This document shows positions 25,831-38,090 of a stretch of 64,000 bases of DNA, one piece after another. The stretch lies in assembly GCF_027580225.2 (NCBI RefSeq), contig NC_073346.2, forward strand, positions 9,636,001 through 9,700,000, written 5' to 3'. Position 1 is the stretch's first letter. Every line of letters begins with the position of its first letter. The notes under the pieces are model-generated. The model was given only the letters and a program-made list of their open reading frames with translations. It searched no databases and had not been told where the DNA came from. A program made the translations under genes and the position numbers. The DNA is from Misgurnus anguillicaudatus (Eukaryota; Chordata; Actinopteri; Cypriniformes; Cobitidae).

Positions 25831-27080
25831 GCATGCAGAGACATCAAGACCTCCCCATGGAGTGTCCATGCTGGATCGTCTGCAGGCCTGGATGTAATTA
25901 GAAGGGAAAGATCTGATTATGGGCAGACACACGTGTCCAAGTGGGTAAGCAGGCAGCAGAGGGTCCCAGGTGATCTCTCTAATGTACCTGAGATGTATGA
26001 GTGGAGGGATGTCACGGTAAGAGAGATACGCAGCTGTATGTGAGGTGGCAGAAAAGGTAAATTAGCAGTAGATGGAATGAAGTGAGACGGGTTCACCCTA
26101 GCAAACAGATGGACTTATTTTTGGAGATGATGGGGAATGTGGAGGCATTATCAACTATCAGATCAGTGTCTAATCAGAAATCATTTCCTGCAAACACATA
26201 TATACACAAATATCTGATCTCTTCAGTGTCTATCATCAGCAGATATCCTGTAAAGGTAAGAACAAGAAACGTTTGAATTTGCTTTGGGAACAACAATGCT
26301 TTATTTGTTGCTATATTGGAACAGACATATAATACTTGGAAACATCATAAAAATCTCATAAAATAAAAATCTGCATTAGATGACAAAATACCAAACGGCT
26401 TTCATTAAAAAATTGCAAAACAATGTATAATAAGTTTTTAAGTGACAACATAATAGATATCATTGTGGTAAGACCTGGGATCACTTTGGAAACACGCACT
26501 GTATGTCCAGATGGCAACCGACTTCAAACATCTACTCAAACGACCTTTGCAAAGTAATAGTTCAGCATAAATAATTTGCAGATGTCACCGGGTTGAATAT
26601 TTTGTCATCTAGTGAAATGAAATAACACAGACCAGAAACAACCCCTGCACATTGTGAAGATTTTTTTGTCCCTTGTGTGCTCCTATAGTCACCATAAATA
26701 AGATTTAGACTGATTTAACTGTGGCTCAGCACACTTGCTTCAGGCAGCAGGTGTATATTCAGGGTGATGGGAGGCAAACCCTCATCCTGTGAACTCCTGC
26801 TGACCTTTTATTCTTTTTCAAATGTGAGTTGAACTGGAGTGGGTCCACTGCAGGGTTCCTGCTGGATTTAAGGAGGTTTAAGCTCAAAGCTTACAGAAGG
26901 AGCGGAGGGTGAAAAGACCTGCTGGAAATTGGATTGTGGCTGCCCGTGTCCCCCGAGCCCCTGACTTTTAATTGGACTGCTGCTTTTTGCTCGGATACAT
27001 TAGCAATGGTAATGCGTCTCACTTTGGGCTCTATGACAACCTCTCTGACTTTTGAAGGTGACAGAGATATAAGACTCTGT
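25831..27080. other. intergenic, no supported gene
   Basis: Relatively repeat-poor stretch with no recognisable coding sequence. It could contain conserved non-coding DNA, which only comparison can show. Confidence 0.4.
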
Positions 27081-27089
27081 ACTAGAAAC

Positions 27090-27094
<5 letters not shown>

Positions 27095-27130
<36 letters not shown>
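27095..27130. repeat. (CT)n microsatellite
   Basis: About 36 bp of CT repeats. Confidence 0.95.
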
Positions 27131-27135
<5 letters not shown>

Positions 27136-27199
27136 TTAAGAACTCTATTGACATAAAAATTGACAAAGCATGAATATTCATATAACAGTGGTAATTATT

Positions 27200-28840
27200 T
27201 AACGCAACACTTTCGTCTCCCCCCCCCCCCCCATTTTTATGAGCTGAACTCAAAGTTCTAAGACTTTTTCTATGTACACAAATATTCAAATATTGTTCAA
27301 AAATCTGTCCAAATCTGTGTTAGTGAGCACTCTCCCTTTGAAGAGATAATCCATCTACCTCACAGGTATGCTGATTAGACAGCATGATTATTGCATAAGT
27401 GAGATATAGGCCTTTTGTGTACATAGGCTATTTGTGTACATTAAAAAAGTCTTTGAGTTCATCTCATGAAAAATGGAGGCAAAAACAAAAGTGTTGCGTT
27501 AAAGCAATAAGCCCCGCGAAGCAGTGGGTTACCAGTGCATTTTATAACACCTAAGGGGCGTTGTTAGGCATGACGCGAAGCTTAGCTATTATAAAATGCA
27601 CTGTAACACCACGTTTCGCAGGGCTTATTGCTTTTATAAAACAGTTACTTCAGATGCATAGCAGGATTTCATAAAATAAAACACAAATAAGTTTTCGTAC
27701 AAATATTACTCTTCCGCCAAACAAAGTAGTTCCTCAGAATCAAGTGTGGCTGAAACAGAGCGCAGTTCCCAACCAACACAGACGCAGCAAAGACACAATG
27801 AAAATATGATTAAAGACTGTAGTGTTTATTTTTTATAAATCAACATTCATCTAAAATATACATTAACATTTATATCGTGCAACTGTTGAAGTGATGATCA
27901 AATATGCTTGGAAGTATGCTTAACTCTTTCCCCGTCAGGGTTTAAAAAAAAAGTTGTAACCCAGTTTTAGTTTAATGCCTTCCAGAAAAATTATTTTCTT
28001 TAAATAAACATAAAATATCAAATGAAAGAACAGACCATCCGCTTTAAAAAAAACTGTTTCATCCTACCTTCATTTGTTCTCTTATCACCTCTCAAAGTTT
28101 CAGTTAAACGCTGAGATAATTCCATTTTTGTGAAGAACTTTTGCAAGAGATCACATTCAGAACCACGATCAAAACTTACCCATGTTTTTAGTGTTGAGTG
28201 AATGCGTCAGTGTTTAAGTTGGGTAAGATCGCCACCTAGCGGATAAAAGTGGAAATATGGATTTGAGGAAGAAACTTCTCAGGGAACGTTTTGTCTTTAT
28301 TGACGAGATGATTCAACAATATTTATTGTCATTTATCTGGATATCGCCATTAATTGTGCAATTGGAGAAAAAAATAAAAATATGATTAAAGATATTACGG
28401 CTTAGAATGCGTTTCAACCAATCAGAATGAAGGACGAGAACGGGCTGTTTTATAATTATAATTTTGTTCAGTGTAAATAATCGAATAATAAAAATTGTAT
28501 GTAAGGAATAATTGACGACGGGCTATTGAATTATAAGAAAATAATGCACCCCCAAGGTGTTTATGCAGCAGCGCGATGCAAAGCTGAGTGTCCTTACGCC
28601 GCGGGTGTGCGTTACTTTCTTATAATTCAACGGCAGTCGTCAATTATTCCTTACATATAATTTTATTATTCTATTCCTGTCCAAATCTGTGTTAGTGAGC
28701 GCTTTTCCTTTTACCTCATAGGTGTGGCATATCAATATGCTGATTAGACAGCACGATTATTGTACAGGTGAGAAATAGGCCTTTTGTGTACATAGAAAAA
28801 GTCTTAGATCTTTGAGTTCTGGGGGCAAAAACAAAAGTGT
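27200..28840. repeat. duplicated dispersed repeat interrupted by hairpin elements
   Basis: 27300-27480 and 28680-28830 share AATCTGTGTTAGTGAGC, TGCTGATTAGACAGCA and AGGCCTTTTGTGTACATA in the same orientation; a third, partial copy lies near 60640-60740. Between them are two hairpin-prone units: 27500-27640 (GCAATAAGCCCCGCGAAGC mirrored by GCAGGGCTTATTGC) and 28515-28660 (GCTATTGAATTATAAGAAA mirrored by TTTCTTATAATTCAACGGC). Confidence 0.7.
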
Positions 28841-28966
28841 CTGTTTATAATATTGTTCAGTGTAAATAATGATTATTAAAATATACTGTAGAAGGCATTA
28901 TTACAGAAATTATTATTACTTATTTCTGCATGCTGTGAATTAATTTATTACTTACAATCAGATTTG

Positions 28967-28970
<4 letters not shown>

Positions 28971-29004
<34 letters not shown>
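28971..29004. repeat. (CT)n microsatellite
   Basis: About 34 bp of perfect CT repeats. Confidence 0.95.
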
Positions 29005-29006
<2 letters not shown>

Positions 29007-30220
29007 GTTGCCATGTTGGGCTTAAAGCTTGTTCTGTTCTCCCCTCCAGGCAGACTCCATTGTGAAAGTCGAGTAGGGCTTGAAGTAACAGAAAAAAGCA
29101 ACACCATGTGATCCGTCTTTCAACACCTTGAGCTTCGCTGCGATCCTCGCACCGCTTGAGTCTCATTAAACTCCCACTGCGAGTCCATGAAAGAGACTCA
29201 GTAGTTAAAAATAATGGCTTTCACTCCTGCTCACCTGCCGATGATTAATATTTCCTCATAAATAGCTTTTCATTACGACGGGAAACCGTGGAAAGGTAAT
29301 TTTATTGAAAGACCAGTTTCAACAATTTACATTTTCTTAAAGGTAAAAGCAAATATCGCTTTCAAATCCCGTCAGAATAATCAGATGAATAAGCACTGGA
29401 GAAGAAACGAAGAATAAGGATAGAAATGTTCGGTCATTACGGTTAAAAATTTCAGCTGAATGAGAATCTCAACATTGGTGTTCTGATCGATACTGGATGT
29501 TCAGCCTTTCCCTTCATTACCTCATCAACTGTTGGTTTTATAGAGACAGGCCAATATGCCAACAATTGGATCAAGGTTGCAGTAAAACCTTCGCAATAAC
29601 CCTCATGCACACTGTTCATATAGGCGGCATACATTTACTTTGCCCAGGGGGAGCGAGAAAACATGTGAGAGCAAGATATAATGAAGAGACTTAATAGAAA
29701 GAGTGTAGGTCTAAAGAAACAGATAACTGTGTGAAAGAAAGTGTGCATTTAAGGTAAAAAGGTTCATCCTGTGAGTGTTTCCTCCGTTTTCAATATGATA
29801 TTCAAAAGAATCTTGTCTATGTTGGTTATTGAACATTCATCACTATGAGCGCAAAGCTTAGCAGCTTGTTTTTCATTTGAAGGTGCCGCATTGAATTTTT
29901 TTCGATCATCAGGTCCCAGTTCTCTCTGAGTGACTTTCTAAGCATTACATTTACACAAATACAGTGCAGGAGAGAATGGTGAATGCATTCACATTTAATG
30001 CGAGTTCAGGAGGCTAAATGCAAAAAATGTTTCTCTATACTTTAGATGAAATGATATTTGTTAACATCTATTACTACCTTTAGTAATCTAGATAATACAA
30101 GCTTTCTTTCCCTGTGTCTGACATTCAGTGCACGCAATGCACCCTGCATTGCCATAAATAAGCAGAGAGTTCTTGATTTCTTCATAACTAAAGATCTAAA
30201 CCCCCAGAAAATGTTGAATC
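29005..30220. other. intergenic, no supported gene
   Basis: No transposon ends or coding motifs recognised. Just beyond, 30225-30290 (TTATAAGACGCTTTCATCCA) is a fragment of a very common fish repeat usually reading AGACGCTTTTATCCAAAGCG. Confidence 0.4.
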
Positions 30221-30389
30221 TTTAGTTGTGCTTCACATTTATTTATTTATAAGACGCTTTCATCCACAGGACCTTACAAATGAAGGGTCATTTAACAAGG
30301 ATGCTTCCTAATATCACTAAAACTTAAACAAACACCATACCCTTTTTCACTATGGCACATAAGATTTTTCACAGTGTTTGTTTGTACTA

Positions 30390-30750
30390 CACTGTAAAAA
30401 CAATTTGTTGAGTTAACTAAAAAAACGTTGTTACCCCGCTGCCTTAAAATTCTTTGTTAACAATATTTTTTTTGTTGAAATAACTTGCCCTCAAAGTGGA
30501 GTCAACCTTTAAAAATAAGTCAATTTGATGGACTTTCCCAAGTTGCCTGAAGTATTATTTTCTAGTCCAGACAACAAATGTTTTGTTGTTGTAACAAATG
30601 AAAATGTGTGTTTTCTTAACTAAACAATTTGTGTTGATTAAACTAAAAAAACATTTCTAACCCCACTGCCTTACAACTTCTAGTTACGATAACCGTTTTT
30701 GTGTTGTGTTAACTTGATTAAGATGTTTTCTGCAAATTAGCTTTTAGAAA
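30390..30750. repeat. ACACTGTAAAAA-type dispersed repeat
   Basis: Begins ACACTGTAAAAACAATTTGT and contains GTTGAGTTAACTAAAAAAAC and a diverged second copy near 30620. Related ends occur at 63050-63215 in the opposite orientation. Confidence 0.6.
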
Positions 30751-30850
30751 TAACAGTTTACAACACATACCAAAACCAGTTTATTGTACCATTTAATATG
30801 AATTAAACAAAGTGTTTCAATATCATGAAGTGCATAAATTCATTTTTTAA

Positions 30851-31218
30851 AGGTGCAGTGTGTAATTTTTAGAAGGATGTCTTGACAGAAATGCAATATA
30901 ATATACAAAACTACATTAGTATGGGTGTATAAAGACCTTTTTATAATTAATCATTATTTTTCTATTACCATAGAATGAGATGTTTTATCTACATGCACGA
31001 GGGTCCCCTTACATGGAAGTTGCCATTTTGTGCCACGTTTCTACAGAAGCCCTTAACAGAAAAACATTTTTGTCTCCTATGATGACGTGTTTTTCTGGTG
31101 GGGGCTACTGTAGCTTCTCTATGCGCTTCGAAAGCAAGGGGTGAGCAGTGGGCTGAGCCATTGGTTGCAATTCGTAACCTCACCACTAGAAAGCCACTAA
31201 AATGTACACACTGCACCT
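30851..31218. mobile_element. TTAA-flanked MITE (AGGTGCAGTGTGTA ends)
   Basis: Perfect ends AGGTGCAGTGTGTA and complement, flanked by TTAA (30847-30850 and 31219-31222). 368 bp. The family is very common in cyprinids. Confidence 0.93.
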
Positions 31219-31222
31219 TTAA

Positions 31223-31400
31223 ATATCACAACTTGACACAGAGAATTTGCACAAAAAGCAACTTGTTGCAAAGACTATAAATACTGAAAAGCTGCTTCCA
31301 CCAATTTCATTAGAAGTTTTTGTAAATCCTTAAAGGTTTACAACTATTTAAAATAAACAGATTAAACTACATCCATTAGGAGTCCGAATTCCTTGGGTAC
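31223..31400 (-). pseudogene. decayed copy of the C-terminal exon at 32584-32912
   Basis: On the minus strand a QKLLM-like segment and flanking DNA (CAACTTGTTGCAAAGAC on the plus strand) match the better copies downstream, but frames are broken. Confidence 0.6.
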
Positions 31401-31484
31401 ATTTAACATTGTTCATATTCATGTCTGGTATTTACTGACTCAAAATGTATGAAGTGCGTAAAGAGAATAAAATATTTTAAAGTC

Positions 31485-31690
31485 ACAACTTGACACAAAC
31501 ATTACAAAATTTGCAAAAAGGCACACAACAGCCTAGAGGTACTCCAAAAAAGCTACTTTTTACATAGCAAATTGTTGCGAAAACAATAAACACAAAAAGA
31601 ACAGCTGCTTCCATAAGGGGTAGTCAATGTTAACAGTGTAAAGCAGACATATTAGCAGTCCATATACCTTGGGGACATCCGTGATATCAG
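31485..31690 (-). pseudogene. decayed second copy of the C-terminal exon
   Basis: On the minus strand it encodes YGLLICLLYTVNIDYP, closely matching YGLLMVLLYAVNIDYP of the copy at 32584-32912, then loses the remainder through indels. Confidence 0.75.
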
Positions 31691-31719
31691 TAAATACAAG
31701 ATGTAAAGATGAACATTAA

Positions 31720-32488
31720 AGGACAAGTTCAGTATTTGACACTTAAAGCCCTGTTTTCAGATTGTTTATGATGAAATAGAACGGCCTTGACTGAAATTTG
31801 GACATATGCGGCTGCCCCGAGAATTTTTGGGTGTTGTTTCACCTCACACCCCCACAACGGGCGCACAGGTGCACAGGAACAGTCCTTCCTAAAATGCATT
31901 AAACTTTCGTTTACAAAGACATGAAACTCACCAAGTGGTCAGGGGTGTTTACTGATATGCTCACACAAAAATCGCTGCAAAGACGCACTCCAACAGGTTT
32001 TATCGTAGTTAATGACTTGTATTAGATGTGCTGTGAGGTACGGTATTACTCCGCGCCGGGAACTTTGTTTGTATTCTTGCAATTGGCAAAGGCGGATTAT
32101 CGCCACCAACTGGAGTGTCTATTATTCAAGCTCTCAACGGAAGAATATACGAGTGTGAGGCGTTTGGAAAAATAGGTCCACAAGTTTACAACGAATGCTA
32201 AAACACGTGTTGGAAAGCATCTTTTGCAGCGATTTCTGTGTGAGCACATCAGCGAACACCCCCGACCACTCGATGAGTTTCACATCTTTGTAAACAAAAG
32301 TTTAATGCATTTTGGGAAGGATTGTTCCAGTGCACCTATGCAGCCATTGTAGGGGTGGGAGGTGAAACAACAAACACCCCAAAATTCTCGGGGCAGCCGC
32401 ATATGTCGAAATTTCAGTCAAAACAGTTCTACCCCATCACAAACAATCCGAAAACATGGCTTCAAGTGTCAAATACCGAACTTGTCTT
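31720..32488. mobile_element. TTAA-flanked foldback element with about 300-bp arms
   Basis: TTAA (31716-31719 and 32489-32492) flanks ends AGGACAAGTTCAGTATTTGA and its near complement. The arms mirror each other over hundreds of bases, e.g. CATATGCGGCTGCCCCGAGA on one side and its inverse on the other. No transposase. Confidence 0.93.
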
Positions 32489-32583
32489 TTAAGTGCATAA
32501 AGAGAATAAAAGATTTCAAAATGCCAGAACTTGACACAAACATTACAAAATTAGCTAAAAGCACATAAGAGCTTAGAGGTTCT

Positions 32584-32912
32584 TCAAAAAAGCGACTTTT
32601 TGCATAGCAACTTGTTGCGAAGACCATGAACACGTGAAGAACAGCGGCTTACACCAATGTTCATTAGAAGTTTTTGTAGGGCCTCAAAGGTGTACTTCAT
32701 GTGTTTGGGGTAGTCAATGTTAACGGCGTAAAGCAAAACCATTAGCAGTCCATATGCCTTGGGGCCATCCGAGATTTCAGTAACCACCAGACGTTCTTCT
32801 AAAATGAGCGATATGTCAATTATTTCCTTTGGAAGCACGTCTCCACATGGCTCGTCACGATTAAAATGCCCGTATGAGTGCCTTTTAGGATGTCTTCAAT
32901 TTCAACTGATGG
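32584..32912 (-). pseudogene. C-terminal exon of a multicopy uncharacterised fish gene family, frameshifted
   Basis: After a TTTCAG acceptor (32913-32918) the minus strand encodes a short acidic segment (SVEIEDILKGTHTGILIVTS). A one-base frame change near 32840-32860 then leads into EERLVVTEISDGPKAYGLLM and NIDYPKHMKYTFEALQKLLM, and the frame ends at a stop after KKSLF. The YALN/YPK..KYTFE.FQK signature is one I recall from a large set of unnamed multicopy teleost proteins; their function is not known to me. Upstream exons are not visible, since a stack of transposons begins at 33.2 kb. Two poorer copies lie downstream. It is probably a pseudogene, unless the frame change is a sequencing error. 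Confidence 0.7.
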
Positions 32913-33812
32913 CTGAAATTACAAAGATAAAAATAACAAATTAGTAAATTCAGTAAGGTTCCAGTATGTATTCAGAAAAACATTAAAGAATTCTATCACT
33001 GACTGCAATTTAGTTTGTAATTATTAAATATTGGTTACATTTCTCATATCGCTACAAGATGGAGTAAATACAATTTTTGAAAACACTTTCTATCCATTTG
33101 TAGTGTATTGTAAGGGCATTTGCATAATGTTGGAGTATTACCTTATAGAAAGTTTATATGTCGTTTCATTATTAATGTAATGTCTAACATGATTGATGAA
33201 CTACAGGAAGTGCAGAATTATTAGGCAAGTTGTATTTTTGAGGATTACTTTTGTTATTGTACAACTACAGTGCTCTTGGTCAATTCAAACAGTATGTAAG
33301 AAATGTGTATCAATTAATCGTAAAATGGCCCTGATATGTCACAAGACATTAAGAAATCATTTTTATTTCAAATACTTATATCACTGACAACAGTGGTCCG
33401 GCCAGGATATTGTCATTTCAAAAGTGGAGTTGAAGCCCTCAACTGATGTTTATGTTGTCATGTTGTGTATTGTCCACCAGTTGTGTGATTGCAGTACCAG
33501 TTTTAGCCACAGGTTTTGTGATTGCAGTACCAGTTTTGGCCACAATCCTACATACTGTTCCTTTAACAAACCCTCTACCTGAACATTTAAGTAGTAAAAG
33601 TGAAATTTTGGCTTTCTTAAGAGAATATTTCTATGTACACTATTATTAGGCAACTATTAGTGTGCAGAATTATTAGGCAACTAAATGCAAAACAAAGATT
33701 TAACATCTCACTTGTTTTTTTCACCTGTTAAAGTGAGAATAAAAAACAAACTCTACATTTACAAAAAATAATAATAATAAACCAATAAAAAATAAAAAAA
33801 TATATAAACTCA

Positions 33813-33968
33813 GTGACCAATATAGCCACCCTTCCTTTCGATAACAATCACAAGCCTTCCATTCACGGATTCAGTCAGTTTCTTGATCTGGTCTGAACCC
33901 ACATTTTGTGCAGCCACAACCACAGCCTCCCAGACACTGTTCGGAGAGGTGTACGGTTTACCTTCACT
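33813..33968 (-). pseudogene. Tc1/mariner transposase, C-terminal fragment (left arm)
   Basis: The minus strand encodes SPNSVWEAVVVAAQNVGSDQ, then KLTESVNGRLVIVIERKGGY ending IGH and a stop, typical of the transposase C-terminus. It is cut off upstream by the Harbinger-like insertion at 33973. Confidence 0.88.
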
Positions 33969-33972
33969 GTAA

Positions 33973-34953
33973 AACCTCATTCACACAGACCTCTGGTCCC
34001 AGAAAATACCCGTAAAATTGCCAGACAAGCGTCTGTGTGAACAAAAACTCGTTCCGTTAATCTTCTGGGATCGTTGCCGGAAAGAGGACCTAGTAAGATA
34101 CACGGGTAACCCTCTGTGTGAACAAGAATGCCGTAAAGGGCGTGTCGAAGTGAGGACGCGCGCGTCATCATCACAACACAAGTTATGGTTCAGCTCCTTA
34201 CAACGAGAGATAACATGCATATAAAAATTCACCACGATAAATGTTGCTAACTAGATTGAAGCAGTTATCAGGAAATGATATATGAGACGCATAAACAATG
34301 ACGCACGTGCCGTAGTGAGGACGCGCGTGTCTCCGTGTCATGGCAACATGAAGTTGGTTCAACTCTTTAAAATGAGGGATTTACAACATTCACTACGAGA
34401 AATGTCAGCATACTAGACTGAAGCAGATATCAGGTAAGTTAGCTCGTTACTTACTGCGTTGAAATTCAGCAGCATAAAAGAATATCGCGTCACGTGCTCA
34501 TTTGAGCTATAATAAACGAAAATACCCGCATGTCATCCCAACGAGATATATTGTTCAGCTCCTCAAAATGCGGGTTTTAAATGCATATAAACAATCACGA
34601 TGAGAAATGTCTGAAAACTGTATCAAAGCAGAAATCAGGGAGCTTGTCAAATATCCACTCTGAAGCTGAGATCATTCACCAGCATAGAACTGTGCATTCA
34701 CGCGCTCCTTTGTAGTCTTATCATAAACAAAAATGCACGCAAGTTGTTTCTGGAGAGAGAAATAATATATAATATGCAAACTTCAGACGCTGCGTGGAAG
34801 AGAGGGCGGGACTTTCAACATGTCACGTGTCTTTCCGGGACCATCAGATGCCGTGTAATCTTGGCAGTGTGAACGAACAAAACTCTAACTATTCCGTTAA
34901 AATCCAGGTTGCATTTTACGTGTATTTTACGGAATTTCTGTGTGAAAAGGGCT
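33973..34953. mobile_element. Harbinger-like MITE inserted in the left arm
   Basis: Ends AACCTCATTCACACAG and the complement of AGCCCTTTTCACACAG, flanked by TAA (33970-33972 and 34954-34956). The opposite arm retains the uninterrupted site near 37850. Inside are three direct repeats of an AGAAATGTC...GAAGCAGATATCAGG unit near 34220, 34390 and 34600. Confidence 0.88.
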
Positions 34954-34956
34954 TAA

Positions 34957-35392
34957 ATGTCCTGCTTAAGAAGGGATCAAAAGGTCTCAATAGGGTTTAA
35001 GTCAGGCGAAGAAGGGGCCATGTCATTAGTTTTTCATCTCTAAGGCCTTTACTGGCCAGCCATGCAGTGGAGTACTTTGATGCATGCGATGAAGCGTTGT
35101 CCCGCACAAAAAAGTCCTCTTGAAAGATGCAGATTTTTACCTGTACCACTGCTTGAAGAAAGTGTCTTCTAAAACTTGGCAGTAGGTCTGAGAGTTGTTT
35201 TTTATTTCCATTTTCAACCCAAAAAGGTCCAACTAGCTCATCTTTAATCATACCTGTCTGTGCTTGCCTGCCTGTAATGTAGAAGACACTTTCTTCAAGC
35301 AGCGGCACAGGAAAAAGCCTGCATCCCCCAAGAAGACCGATTATCCTGCAAGACAACACTCCACCACATACATCACAAGTACTCCACTGCAT
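34957..35392 (-). pseudogene. Tc1/mariner transposase fragments around the palindrome centre
   Basis: The minus strand reads DELVGPFWVENGNKKQLSDL, then FVRDNASSHASKYSTAWLAS (the DN motif of the DDE catalytic core), then DEKLMTWPLL followed by a stop. Parts of the frame near its start derive from the opposite arm, so the long frame is a chimaera of the inverted duplication and not a working enzyme. Confidence 0.8.
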
Positions 35393-35413
35393 GGCTGGCC
35401 AGTAAAGGCCTTA

Positions 35414-37757
35414 GGGGCTGTTTACACTTGGTATTAAGATGTGTTTTCATTGATCGGATCATAAGTGGACGAGAGAGACACATTACGTTTACACCTGGTA
35501 TAGGGGTGGGCAATAAACCGGTATGATAGTAATTACCGGTATTGTGTCACGCCATGATATGGATTTTGCAAAACCGTTGATACCGGCGTTACATATTTTA
35601 AATTCTATTTTTGCACTTATCAGAGTTCCCGCGGGGTGTTACAAAAAACTAACCTTCAGAAAGTTATATCTATGGCCTTAAAACGCCCAGATCGTCATCC
35701 TAGGACTTAAATTTAACTTTATGAATGTTTTTTAAGACCCCGCGGGAGTTTACCCAAGTCTTAAAAGTCATACCTCCGTTCCCGAGATGCGCTGTCCACA
35801 GAAACACAAAACGAAAAGCTCCGATCGCACTTCAATCCATTTTTAATCATCATTTTTTTAAAGAGGATGCACATAATAGTGCACGCAATTCCTGCCAAAG
35901 CCTATATTTCAGGTGTTGTGATCTGTATACAGCGAGTTTGGCGAGAAACAAGCCCGTGGCTTACCTAAGCATTACCAGGTTCTGAAACATAACAGGACCC
36001 AGAAGCGAACAAAATCAACACTGCTTTATTTAAAATCAACTTAAACAGTCGGGCTGTCGAGTTCCAAGACACTAACAGTGCATCAACAGTGTTATACATT
36101 TAGGAGGCTTTTTTACCTCACGGCTTCAAAGTCGTTTAACGGTGTTACTCCCTTTTTACTCAGATCTGCTCTCTCTACTGCGCCCTGCACGCGCTCGAGG
36201 ACGGAAAGCAAGAAATTACCGTAATAACCCATAATTTGCCAAAAAGTGCAAAGTATCTTCTTTTAGGAACCATTCCTTTTTTTGATAGCGCAAATGGTTG
36301 AGGAGTTACGGTTAAATTAATAGCGCTTTCAGAGCGCTTTAGCGGATAACGCAAGCAACGTACCAAACACATTAAAAATAGCCTTTAATGGTAAATTTCG
36401 TTTTCTTAATGCAGATTTATTAATAAGAGAGGCTATTAAACAATACATAGTGCATATTTACGCATAAAAACGTATGAGTGGAGTGTTTTTGGCAATGTGA
36501 ATCTGCTGGTTAATTAAATTAAATGCAATTAAATGCAATAAATACATTTATTAATATAACTAACTTGTATTAATAAACTGCATTCATTAATGCGTTCAGG
36601 GATTAATAATAATTTAAAGTGAGATGGCATCTCCCATCAGATGTTCATATTAACAACAAAAAGAAAATCTTGTTCTTTGTATATTTATAAATCAAACAGG
36701 CACAAGATATACACAGCACACAGCTTTTAAGTTGTTGGACGTAGCGTAAAACATTGTAATAAGGCACATAGCCTACCAGCAAATGACCATACTAATTTCC
36801 ATATTTTCATACTTCCCATATTAGTGACAATATGCATAAGAAGATGTGTCCACCACCCATCCACACAATGGCGCTTTGAAAGGAAAAAATGGGAAAACAT
36901 AAAAAGTCATGTCTATGTCCAATCCCTCACTTATTAGTAACATAAGGTTAAAAATATAAATTTTGTCCGTAATTTAACTAAGGTTTACTACAGTGTGACT
37001 CCAAAATGTTTTATCTCATATGGCAACATACCGTAATACCGTAATACCGGCTGAAGAGTGAAAAATACCTTGATATGAATTTTTGCTCATACCGCCCACC
37101 CTTAACCTGGTATTTAAATCTGTCTCTTTTGTCCACCTTCGACCGCTTCTGTGCTGAATACTATGAGGGGGTGGTCTGTGAGACGGTGGGCGAGTCTCTC
37201 TGCTGTCATTCAAACCCGAGCGGGAGTAATTATGAGTTTATATGTACGCAAACTAATATTATGTCGGAGTGCACTGCTTGTTTAGCAAGTAAACATGCTG
37301 CACAGTGTTTTGTACACGAGTATGTAAGAGCTTTCTTTGAATTTTCAGCGCAATTGATGAAATAGGATCGCGCAACTTTCACACGCTTTCAAAACGAAAC
37401 TACGGAGATCAGCCGCTTAGTTTTATCAATGAAAGGCTAAAATAGCGCTGTTCACCGAATGTTCACGCCAGAAGTCAAAAAAGACGTAAAACTTGTGTTT
37501 AATACCTCAGATTAGATAAATGGGCGGAGAGAAGGCGGTCGCGTGTGGCTGTTCGAACGCATTTAACCACATGTGCGTTCCGCAACTCCAAAGCGATCCG
37601 ATCGAAAGTGGTTTCGACCACCTCTGGATGTGGTTGAAAGTGGTCGAAAGTGGACGAGCTCAAAGCGTTTTGAACACCATTTACACCTGGCATTAACGTC
37701 GTCCACTTGTGATCCGATCGACGAAAACACATGTTAATGCCAAGTGTAAACAGCCTC
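35414..37757. mobile_element. DNA element with GGGGCTGTTTACACTTGG ends
   Basis: Inverted ends G(G/A)GGCTGTTTACACTTGG extend inward as GTGTTTTC(A/G)T(T/C)GATCGGATC. The left flank is TTA and the right ATA, compatible with a mutated 3-bp Harbinger target. The empty site is preserved near 35030-35040. A hAT element (35502-37105) is nested inside. Confidence 0.85.
35502..37105. mobile_element. hAT element (GGGGTGGGC ends), non-autonomous
   Basis: Ends AGGGGTGGGCAATAAACCGG and the complement of TTAAGGGTGGGCGGTAT, with a perfect 8-bp duplication CCTGGTAT (35494-35501 and 37106-37113). 1.6 kb without an intact transposase frame. Confidence 0.9.
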
Positions 37758-38000
37758 ATAGAGACGAAAAACCAATGGCATGGCCCCTTCTTCGCCTGAC
37801 TTGGACCCTGTTGGGGCCTTTTGATCCCTTCTTGGGCAGGACATTTATAATGAAGGTAAACAGTACACCACTCTGAACAGTGTCTGGGAGGCTGTGGTTG
37901 CGTCTGCACAAAATGTGGGTTCAGATCAAGAAACTGACTGAATCCGTGAATGGAAGGCTTGTGATTGTTATCGAAAAGAAGGGTGGCTATATTGGTCACT
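37758..38000 (+). pseudogene. Tc1/mariner transposase fragment (right arm)
   Basis: The plus strand reads LNSVWEAVVASAQNVGSDQ and, after a frameshift, KLTESVNGRLVIVIEKKGGY, mirroring the left arm. It is separated from the catalytic part by the insertion at 35414-37757. Confidence 0.85.
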
Positions 38001-38090
38001 GAGTTTATATATTTTTTATTGTTTTATTAATTTTTTGTTTTTGTTTTTTTAATGTTTGTTTAAAATTAATGTTTATTATTCTCACTTTAA

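Noticed and set aside
35725..35985. 86-residue frame inside the hAT at 35502-37105
   Set aside because: No BED zinc finger or hAT dimerisation motif is visible; it is likely a chance frame.
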